Positions 5,557-10,861 of a stretch of 10,861 bases of DNA are shown in pieces. The position numbers and the translations under genes are program-made. Source of the stretch: Deltaproteobacteria bacterium (lineage in GTDB: Bacteria; Desulfobacterota; Syntrophia; Syntrophales; UBA2210); contig DSBH01000201.1 in the NCBI GenBank assembly GCA_011056825.1, positions 1 through 10,861 of the forward strand. Direction: 5' to 3'. Below the pieces are notes generated by a model, which saw nothing but the letters and a program-made list of their open reading frames with translations, was not told where the DNA came from and ran no database searches. Position 1 is the stretch's first letter. Each line of letters begins with the position of its first letter.

Positions 5557-6735
5557 ATGTCGAAACGAATAGGAATGGAAATAGCGCTCGCCGCCGCTGA
5601 AGCGGTCGCACTGTGCCGTCCCGAGGTAATAGCGGCGTATCCCATAACGCCCAACACCCACATCCCGGAGCATCTTTCCGATATCGTGGCGGACGGGCGG
5701 CTCGACGCCGAGTTCATCTGCGTGGAATCGGAGCACACGGCGCTGAGCGCCTGTTGCGGTGCTTCAGGAACCGGCGCGAGGGCCTTCACGGCCACCAGTT
5801 CACAGGGCCTTGCCTATATGACGGAAATCATCCCCATTGCTTCGGCCATGCGGCTCCCCATCGTCATGATCATCGGCAACCGCGCCCTGTCGGGGCCGAT
5901 CAACATATGGAACGACCAGAGTGACGTCATGTACCAGCGTGACGCGGGCTGGATATCGATGTTCGCCAATAACGGCCAGGAAGTGATCGACATGTCCATC
6001 CAGTCCTTCAAGATCGCCGAGCACCGCGACGTCATGCTGCCGGTGAACCTGAACCTGGACGGATTTCAGCTTACCCACGTTGTTGAGCCCATGGAAATGC
6101 CCGACCAGGCCGAAGTTGACGCATTCCTGCCGTCCTTCAAGCCCCTGGCGACGCTTCATCCCGACAAGGTTGTTTCCATGGGTACCCTGGGACTGCCCGA
6201 TATATTCAACGAGGCGATGGAAGCAAAAGACGAGGTGTTGAAGAATTCCAGGAAAGTCATCCTCGATGTCTGGAAGGAATGGAAGCAGAAATTCGGTCGT
6301 ACTTATGAACCTATCGAGTCATGCAAAATGAAAGGCGCGGAGATCGCGCTTGTGAGTATGGGTTCCATGGGAGAAACGGCGGAAGTGGCCGTGGACGAGC
6401 TGAGAAAACAGGGCGTTCCCGTCGGACTGTTGAAACTGCGCCTCTGGCGACCCTTTCCCTTCAAGGACTTGAAAAAGGCCGTGAAGGGCGTCAAGGTGCT
6501 GGTGGTGCTTGACAGGGCCGTTTCCTTCGGTGGGCCGGGTGGTCCAGCCTTTTCGGAAGTGCGGTCCGCGCTGTACAATGAGCCGGACAAACCGTTTGTC
6601 ATGAACGAGATTATCGGTCTGGGCGGCAGGGACGTCCGCGTCGAAGATTTCGTGAAGATCGTCGAAAAAGCGCAGAAGGCCCTGAAGACGAAACCCAAGG
6701 ATGATTACGAAATATACGGAGTGAGGGGATCATGA
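5557..6735 (+). CDS. porA: Pyruvate:ferredoxin oxidoreductase, alpha subunit
   Basis: This 392-aa alpha subunit supplies the pyrimidine-binding side of the thiamine diphosphate site and contacts the substrate carboxylate. Key segments are YPITPNTHIPE (28-38), ESEH (57-60, the expected cofactor-activating glutamate region), FTATSSQGLAYM (77-88), GNRALSGPINIWNDQSD (107-123, typical of pyruvate rather than 2-oxoglutarate enzymes) and NLDGF (166-170). The C-terminal part from about residue 230 is the transketolase-C-like domain (VSMGSMGETAEVAVDELR). The ATG at 5557 has an excellent ribosome site, GAGGAGGGA (5542-5550). It overlaps porB by 4 bases (ATGA), which implies coupled, equimolar translation. 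Other 2-oxoacid specificities cannot be excluded from sequence alone. Confidence 0.95.
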   Translation: MSKRIGMEIALAAAEAVALCRPEVIAAYPITPNTHIPEHLSDIVADGRLDAEFICVESEHTALSACCGASGTGARAFTATSSQGLAYMTEIIPIASAMRLPIVMIIGNRALSGPINIWNDQSDVMYQRDAGWISMFANNGQEVIDMSIQSFKIAEHRDVMLPVNLNLDGFQLTHVVEPMEMPDQAEVDAFLPSFKPLATLHPDKVVSMGTLGLPDIFNEAMEAKDEVLKNSRKVILDVWKEWKQKFGRTYEPIESCKMKGAEIALVSMGSMGETAEVAVDELRKQGVPVGLLKLRLWRPFPFKDLKKAVKGVKVLVVLDRAVSFGGPGGPAFSEVRSALYNEPDKPFVMNEIIGLGGRDVRVEDFVKIVEKAQKALKTKPKDDYEIYGVRGS

Positions 6736-7697
6736 ATATAGTCGAAAATTTTGATCTGTACGCCCCGAAGCTTACGGACAGAAAAGAATATTTCAGTCCG
6801 GGACACCGCGCCTGCCAGGGATGCGGCGAGGCTCTGGGCATCCGGCTCATGTGCAAGGCCCTGGGCAAGGACACGATCATCGTCAACGCGACGGGATGTA
6901 TGGAAGTCGTTTCGAGCATGTATCCCACGACGGCCTGGGAACTTCCCTGGATTCACGTGGCCTTTCCCAATTCCGCGTCAGTCGGCGCCGGTGTTGAGGC
7001 CGCTCTGAAAGTTCTCCGACGGAAGGGGAAAATCGCCGACCGCGACGTGAAGACTGTTTGCATAGGCGGCGACGGGGGGACCTTCGACATAGGGCTGCAG
7101 GCACTGTCGGGGACCATGGAACGTGGACACGACCTGCTGTATGTCTGTTTCGATAACGAGGCGTACATGAACACGGGTATTCAGCGGTCGGGCGCGACGC
7201 CTTTCGGCGCGTCAACCACGACGAACCCCGCCGGGTCCGCCAGTATCGGTAAAAACCAGTGGAAGAAAAATGTCGCCGAGATCATGGTGGCCCATAATGT
7301 TCCGTACATTGCCACGGCCTGTCCAAGTTACCCGGTTGATTTCATGAACAAGGTCAAGAAAGCGCGGGAATTCAAAGGTCCCAGCTTTATTCACTGCATG
7401 AGCGTTTGCCCGACCGGATGGCGGATTCCGTCGGCGGAATGCATTAAGATGGGGCGGCTCGCCGTTGAGTCGGGTGTATTCCCGCTCTACGAAGTGGAAA
7501 ACGGCAGGTACCGCTTTACTTACCGACCCGAACCGCTCAGGCCCGTCGAACAATATATTAAAAAACAGGGCCGGTTCAGGCACCTGACGCCGGAAACCAT
7601 CGAGTCTGTTCAGAAGAGGGTAAACCTTGAATACAAGAAACTCGTCGACAGGGTGGATGGTCTCCATTCCTGGGATGAACTGGAGCTTGCGGATTAA
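6732..7697 (+). CDS. porB: Pyruvate:ferredoxin oxidoreductase, beta subunit (thiamine diphosphate-binding)
   Basis: This 321-aa beta subunit binds the diphosphate and Mg end of thiamine diphosphate and the proximal [4Fe-4S] cluster. The cofactor motif runs from GDGGTFDIG (113-121) to DNEAYMNTGIQRSG (141-154). Likely cluster ligands are C28 and C31 (ACQGCGE), C56 (ATGCME) and C226 (SVCPTGW), matching the spacing in pyruvate oxidoreductases. AFPNSASVGAG (77-87) and TNPAGSASIGK (164-174) are further family segments. The C-terminal YRPEPLRPVEQYIKKQGRF is common in PorB proteins. The start codon overlaps the porA stop. The next gene begins 31 bases later with its own ribosome site, so the electron-transfer genes downstream probably belong to the same operon. 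Confidence 0.95.
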   Translation: MNIVENFDLYAPKLTDRKEYFSPGHRACQGCGEALGIRLMCKALGKDTIIVNATGCMEVVSSMYPTTAWELPWIHVAFPNSASVGAGVEAALKVLRRKGKIADRDVKTVCIGGDGGTFDIGLQALSGTMERGHDLLYVCFDNEAYMNTGIQRSGATPFGASTTTNPAGSASIGKNQWKKNVAEIMVAHNVPYIATACPSYPVDFMNKVKKAREFKGPSFIHCMSVCPTGWRIPSAECIKMGRLAVESGVFPLYEVENGRYRFTYRPEPLRPVEQYIKKQGRFRHLTPETIESVQKRVNLEYKKLVDRVDGLHSWDELELAD

Positions 7698-7728
7698 CGA
7701 GGCAGAAAACGCATAAGGTGATTCAGGC

Positions 7729-9654
7729 ATGAAGAATATTGCATTCAGCAGTTGGGATGGAAAAATCATCGATAACAGGAAAGGCGCGTCGTCGAAAGCG
7801 AAAAAGGCCGAGCCCCTGTTTCCCAGACTTCGAACGGGAGAGTCGCCCGCGGCCGTCATGGCGTGGAACGGGCTGGTGCTGACGGATTCGAAGCAGGACG
7901 TACTCTCTCTGACCGTGAGATATCTGAATGAGGCGAGGAAAATATCCTGCGGTGAGTGCTCGGTCTGTATGCTGGGAATCGACACGCTCCTGGACATGAT
8001 AAACAGTCTCGCGGCCGGTGAATCTTCGAAGACCATCATCGCCGACATGAATAACGTGGCGAAGCAGGCGGCAGCCAATAGTAAATGCGCTTTCGGCCAG
8101 ACAGTCTTCACTCCCGTCATCGACGCCCTCAAATATTTCAAGGCCGATTTCCAGGCGCTGGCGAAGGGCGAACGGTCGATCGACGACAGTTCGTATGAGG
8201 TTACAGTGACGGCGCCGTGCGTCAATGCTTGCCCCGCGAGTCTTGACATTCCGGGCTATATTGAACTGATCAGGAACGGTCGTTTCGCGGAGTCACTCGA
8301 GTTGATCCGTCGCCAATGCGTTATGCCGGGAACAATCGGACGCGCGTGCACCCATCCCTGTGAGGAAGCCTGTGTCAGGGCTGGTCTTGATGAACCGCTT
8401 GCCATACGGCTTCTCAAGAGAGCGGCCGCTGACCAGGAACAGGAAACAGGCGCGGCGGTTCCCAAAACGCCGGTTGCCGAGAAAAACGAAAATGTTGCCG
8501 TCATCGGCTCCGGACCGGCGGGACTGGCGGCTGCTTACCGCCTTCGCCGCAAAGGATACGGCGTGACCATATTTGAAGCGTTGCCGCGGGTCGGTGGCAT
8601 GGTCGCGGCCGGCATTCCCGAATACCGCGTTCCCGACGAAGTGCTGAATCACGAAGTGGACGTCATCAAGCGGTCCGGCGTGAAAATAAAGATGAACAGC
8701 AGGATCGACAAGCTTGACATGAAGGCCTTTGAGAAAAAAGGGTTCAAGGCGGTTTTCGTCGCCGTTGGCGCTCACGAAGGTAATGCCATGGGCGTTGAGG
8801 GAGAAGAGCAGAAATGCGAAGGCCTCGTGGACGGTGTGGAATTCCTTCGCGACATGAACTTGGGAAATCCCGTGAAACCGAAAAAGAAGGTGGTCGTCAT
8901 CGGCGGTGGCAACGTGGCCTTGGATTGCGCCCGCAGTTGCAAACGGCTGGGTTTCGCGAATGTGGAAATAATATATCGCCGCACCCGGAAGGAAATGCCC
9001 GCGGGAGCGGAGGAAGTCGAAGCGGCCCTCGAGGAAGGCGTGAAGATAACTTACCTGGCGGCGCCCGTGAAAATCATCGCCGACAAGGGCAAATTCAAGG
9101 CGGTTGAGTGCAGAAAAATGAAACTCGGCGCCCCCGACGAAAGCGGACGGCGGCGTCCCGTGCCCGTGAAGGGTTCGGAATACCAGGTGAAGGCGGACAT
9201 GATTATTCCGGCGATCGGCCAGAAGCCCGTCCTTCCCGTCGTAAGCGGCACGAAAAAACTTGCGACAACATCCTGGGGCACGATCAAGGCCGATCCCGAT
9301 ACCTTTGAAACTTCGGTTCGGGGACTATTCGCCGGTGGTGACTGCGTGCTTGGACCGGCCACACTGATCGAGGCTCTCGACGCGGGAAACCGCGTCGCGG
9401 AGAGCATCGATGCTTACCTGAACGGAAGACGGCCCGAAGTGGAAAAACTTTCATTCGAGGGTGTTGACCTTGCCAGACAAAGAAACAGGGGGTTCGTGGT
9501 TAAGGCCGCCGCGGCTGACGCGGGCATGATGGACGCAAAAGAACGGGCGTCAGGGTTCGAAGAAGCCGAAAACGGTTTCTCGCCGGCGCAGGCCATGGAT
9601 GAAGCGAAGCGGTGTCTCCGGTGTTACCGTCTCGTCGTCTGGAACGAGGCCTGA
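7729..9654 (+). CDS. NuoF-type 4Fe-4S domain fused to GltD/NfnB/SfrB-like FAD-NAD(P)H oxidoreductase
   Basis: This is a 641-aa soluble flavoprotein expected to pass electrons between NAD(P)H and Fe-S carriers. Residues about 55-145 match the C-terminal 4Fe-4S domain of NuoF/HoxF: C74, C77, C80 (SCGECSVC) and C120 forty residues later. The Rossmann/FMN part of NuoF is absent. A GltD-like Fe-S region follows (C164, C168, C207, C211, C215), then an FAD site VIGSGPAGLAAA (258-269), an NAD(P) site VVVIGGGNVALDCA (388-401), and IYRRTRKEMPA (415-425), whose paired arginines are typical of NADPH-binding members. The FAD-closing motif GLFAGGDC is at 532-539. The tail ends in CLRC (629-632). The architecture resembles SfrB, the NADPH-binding subunit of the Geobacter SfrAB complex. 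AAGGTG (7715-7720) precedes ATG 7729. The location after porGDAB suggests it links pyruvate oxidation or synthesis to NADP(H). Function is inferred, and the exact partner is unproven. Confidence 0.88.
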   Translation: MKNIAFSSWDGKIIDNRKGASSKAKKAEPLFPRLRTGESPAAVMAWNGLVLTDSKQDVLSLTVRYLNEARKISCGECSVCMLGIDTLLDMINSLAAGESSKTIIADMNNVAKQAAANSKCAFGQTVFTPVIDALKYFKADFQALAKGERSIDDSSYEVTVTAPCVNACPASLDIPGYIELIRNGRFAESLELIRRQCVMPGTIGRACTHPCEEACVRAGLDEPLAIRLLKRAAADQEQETGAAVPKTPVAEKNENVAVIGSGPAGLAAAYRLRRKGYGVTIFEALPRVGGMVAAGIPEYRVPDEVLNHEVDVIKRSGVKIKMNSRIDKLDMKAFEKKGFKAVFVAVGAHEGNAMGVEGEEQKCEGLVDGVEFLRDMNLGNPVKPKKKVVVIGGGNVALDCARSCKRLGFANVEIIYRRTRKEMPAGAEEVEAALEEGVKITYLAAPVKIIADKGKFKAVECRKMKLGAPDESGRRRPVPVKGSEYQVKADMIIPAIGQKPVLPVVSGTKKLATTSWGTIKADPDTFETSVRGLFAGGDCVLGPATLIEALDAGNRVAESIDAYLNGRRPEVEKLSFEGVDLARQRNRGFVVKAAAADAGMMDAKERASGFEEAENGFSPAQAMDEAKRCLRCYRLVVWNEA

Positions 9655-9696
9655 CGGACGCGTATTTATATTCCAGAAGAGTAAAAGGGGAATAGA

Positions 9697-10404
9697 ATGG
9701 TTACCATACAAATAGACGGGAAAAAGATTAGGGCCGCGGAAGGATCGACGATACTGGACAATGCCAGGGAGATGAACATCCCGATCCCGACCCTGTGCCA
9801 TAATGATAATCTGACTCCCTTCGGCGCCTGCCGGTTATGCACGGTTGAAGTGAAGACGAACGGAAAATGGACACTGGCGGCGTCCTGCACAACGCCCGTG
9901 GCGGACGGCATGGAAGTAAAGACCGATTCGGACGCGGTGAAGGAAAGCAGGAAACTCGCCGCTTCGCTGCTCCTGAAAAAGCATCCCGGAACAAAGGCGG
10001 TCAGAGACGTGGCGGCGTCCCTGGGCATTGAACTGCCCGAAGTAAAAATCGAAGAGCATGATTGCATCCTCTGTGGACTGTGCGTCAGGACCTGCCGCGA
10101 GATAGTCGGCGTCGGCGCGCTCGCTTTTGAAGATCGCGGGCCCGGGCGCGAACTGGAAGAACCGCGCATCGTTTTCGATCCCGCCGCCTGCATCGGGTGC
10201 GGTGCGTGCGCGGTCGCATGTCCCACGGGATACGTACGAATGGAAGAAGAAGGCGATCGGCGGATTATCTGGAACAAGGTGTTCAAGATGGTCCCCTGTT
10301 CCGTCTGCGGCCGGTACTTCGCGCCGGAAGCACAGCTTGAATGGATTTCAGAGAAAACGGGGGTGCCCTTCGCGGAACTGACCACCTGCACGAGTTGCCG
10401 TTAA
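9697..10404 (+). CDS. HoxU/NuoG-like iron-sulfur protein (one 2Fe-2S, two 4Fe-4S)
   Basis: This is a 235-aa electron-transfer subunit with an N-terminal plant-type 2Fe-2S domain (C34, C45, C48, C64). It also has two 4Fe-4S motifs: C123, C126, C129, C133 and C165, C168, C171, C175 followed by P. Between them, HoxU/NuoG proteins normally carry the His-Cys3 cluster (H-x3-C-x2-C-x5-C). Here the histidine remains (H96 in LLLKKHPGT), but no cysteine occurs from residue 65 to 122, so that cluster is absent. The tail adds two CxxC pairs (C201/C204 and C231/C234), which could bind zinc or another metal. AAAAGGGG (9684-9691) precedes ATG 9697. It is last in the por operon and probably pairs with the flavoprotein just upstream, as Fe-S subunits do in HoxFU and SfrAB. 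No molybdopterin domain is present, unlike full NuoG. Confidence 0.88.
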   Translation: MVTIQIDGKKIRAAEGSTILDNAREMNIPIPTLCHNDNLTPFGACRLCTVEVKTNGKWTLAASCTTPVADGMEVKTDSDAVKESRKLAASLLLKKHPGTKAVRDVAASLGIELPEVKIEEHDCILCGLCVRTCREIVGVGALAFEDRGPGRELEEPRIVFDPAACIGCGACAVACPTGYVRMEEEGDRRIIWNKVFKMVPCSVCGRYFAPEAQLEWISEKTGVPFAELTTCTSCR

Positions 10405-10438
10405 AAACAGTTGAAAAAGTACCCCCGGTCTGGTAGAA

Positions 10439-10468
10439 GCTTCCTTCGCGAGAAGGAAGCGTTCTTTT
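10439..10468 (+). terminator. Rho-independent terminator of the por operon
   Basis: GCTTCCTTC (10439-10447) and GAAGGAAGC (10452-10460) form a perfect 9-bp stem closed by GCGA, followed by GTTCTTTT (10461-10468). It lies 34 bases after the last operon gene and just before tRNA-Asn, so it separates the two transcription units. Confidence 0.9.
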
Positions 10469-10476
10469 AGACATAA

Positions 10477-10552
10477 TCCCCAGTAGCTCAGTTGGTAGAG
10501 CAGATGGCTGTTAACCATCGGGTCCGTGGTTCGAGTCCGCGCTGGGGAGCCA
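10477..10552 (+). tRNA. tRNA-Asn (anticodon GTT)
   Basis: This is a complete 76-nt cloverleaf with encoded CCA (10550-10552). The acceptor stem is TCCCCAG (10477-10483) with CTGGGGA (10542-10548) and discriminator G10549. The D-arm is GCTCAGTTGGTAGAGC. The anticodon stem-loop is GATGG-CTGTTAA-CCATC (10503-10519), with anticodon GTT at 10510-10512. The T-arm is CGTGG-TTCGAGT-CCGCG, containing one G-T pair. Only 8 bases separate it from the upstream terminator, so its promoter may lie upstream within that hairpin region or it may depend on incomplete termination. Confidence 0.97.
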
Positions 10553-10561
10553 AAATTCAAT

Positions 10562-10586
10562 CCGCTGATTTCAGCGGTTCTTGTTT
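10562..10586 (+). terminator. Terminator after tRNA-Asn, possibly bidirectional
   Basis: CCGCTGA (10562-10568) pairs with TCAGCGG (10571-10577), and TTCTTGTTT (10578-10586) follows on the + strand. Read on the minus strand, the same hairpin is followed by ATTGAATTTT, a weaker U-rich tail. It could therefore stop tRNA-Asn transcription and any converging minus-strand transcription. Confidence 0.75.
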
Positions 10587-10861
10587 AACGCAAGACCCCG
10601 TGGGGTGATCCCCTCGGGGTCTCGTCGTTTCTGGCGTGTCCACGCCGACTTACGCCCGCCCGCACATTTAACCTGATTCTCTATTTCGAAACCCACCGCC
10701 TGGGGTTCGGGTGCAACCCTGGTGGTTGCGCGCGCTCTCCGAAAATGTCCTTTCCGAATTCTCCCGTTCTCCGTTTTTCGAGTCGCCTTGTTTAACAGCC
10801 CGGTTGCATCCGGGCACCCGCTTCGACGTTTCGAACTCCCCTCCGGTAGGTATCCGACGAA
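10571..10861 (-). CDS. Unrecognised minus-strand open frame, 5' end outside window (doubtful gene)
   Basis: Reading the minus strand from the window edge at 10861, 96 sense codons run to a TGA at 10573-10571, inside the terminator hairpin. The product is very basic. It starts FVGYLPEGSSKRRSGCPDAT, has KATRKTEN and KGHFRRARATTRV in the middle, and ends WTRQKRRDPEGITPRGLA and six more residues. It has no methionine at all, so any start would be outside the window or an internal GTG. Arginine codons include CGA, AGA and AGG, and leucine codons include CTA and TTA, unlike the upstream genes. I do not recognise a domain. It may be the C-terminus of a real but unusual protein. It may instead be chance openness over a structured or repeated sequence: hairpins at 10593-10622, 10633-10646 and 10798-10815 suggest the latter. 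No other gene is visible from 10553 to the end. Confidence 0.3.
   Translation of the reverse strand, partial: FVGYLPEGSSKRRSGCPDATGLLNKATRKTENGRIRKGHFRRARATTRVAPEPQAVGFEIENQVKCAGGRKSAWTRQKRRDPEGITPRGLALNKNR
10593..10622. repeat. Long hairpin downstream of tRNA-Asn
   Basis: AGACCCCG (10593-10600) pairs with CGGGGTCT (10615-10622). Inside, GGGG (10602-10605) pairs with CCCC (10610-10613) around TGAT, with one T-T mismatch between the two parts. The result is about 12 base pairs, almost all G-C. No long T-run follows on either strand (CGTCGTTT on the + strand), so it may be a second terminator or part of the structured region beyond. Confidence 0.55.

Noticed and set aside
4683..7697. 2-oxoglutarate or 2-ketoisovalerate:ferredoxin oxidoreductase instead of pyruvate
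   Set aside because: The GNRALSGPINIWNDQSD segment of the alpha subunit, the beta-subunit C-terminal region and the gamma-delta-alpha-beta order fit the pyruvate enzyme better, although specificity cannot be proved from sequence.
7212..8249. 345-codon open frame on the minus strand
   Set aside because: It lies antisense to porB and the flavoprotein gene, both of which have clear family motifs. Long antisense frames are expected at this base composition.
9666..10391. 241-codon open frame on the minus strand
   Set aside because: It is fully antisense to the HoxU-like gene with its ordered cysteine motifs, and has low-complexity serine-rich content.
10633..10815. RNase P RNA, tmRNA or 6S RNA in the structured right-hand region
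   Set aside because: Hairpins are present, but I could not find the conserved sequence marks of these RNAs on either strand.

Overview
The window is about 10.9 kb of compact bacterial chromosome with moderately high GC. Almost every gene is on the + strand. The gene content is that of an anaerobe: oxygen-sensitive two-subunit class I fumarase, four-subunit pyruvate:ferredoxin oxidoreductase, and Fe-S/flavin electron-transfer proteins. The protein types and gene order suggest a deltaproteobacterium (Desulfobacterota, for example a Syntrophia- or Geobacter-like lineage). This placement rests on family resemblance and not on a phylogenetic marker.

Region 1 (1-2871) is a housekeeping block. It holds the 3' part of a tRNA-Ser, the small SRP RNA, dnaX (tau/gamma clamp-loader subunit), a YbaB/EbfC nucleoid protein and recR. 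The order SRP RNA-dnaX-ybaB-recR is ancient and also found in Bacillus. dnaX carries a candidate -1 frameshift site that would yield a short, gamma-like product.

Region 2 (2880-4359) holds the alpha and beta subunits of a [4Fe-4S] fumarate hydratase. They are separated by a 76-bp gap containing a hairpin followed by a T-run.

Region 3 (4360-4682) is a 323-bp intergenic stretch. It contains a short hairpin repeat (8-bp stem, GAAA loop), nested inverted repeats that may mark a small mobile-element relic, and a good sigma70-type promoter (TTGACA-N16-TATACA) overlapped by a possible operator palindrome.

Region 4 (4683-10404) looks like one operon with tight spacing: porG-porD-porA-porB (gamma, delta, alpha, beta of pyruvate:ferredoxin oxidoreductase), then two electron-transfer genes. 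The first, 641 aa, fuses a NuoF-type C-terminal 4Fe-4S domain to a GltD/NfnB/SfrB-like FAD-NADPH oxidoreductase. The second, 235 aa, is a HoxU/NuoG-like protein with one 2Fe-2S and two 4Fe-4S motifs. The natural inference is a pathway linking pyruvate/acetyl-CoA interconversion to the NADP(H) pool. A strong terminator closes the operon.

Region 5 (10477-10861) has a complete tRNA-Asn(GTT), a two-sided terminator, a longer hairpin, and a hairpin-rich stretch whose minus strand is open for 96 codons to the window edge. That frame has no Met codon and I do not recognise its product. No CRISPR array, complete insertion sequence, phage gene or replication origin is visible.
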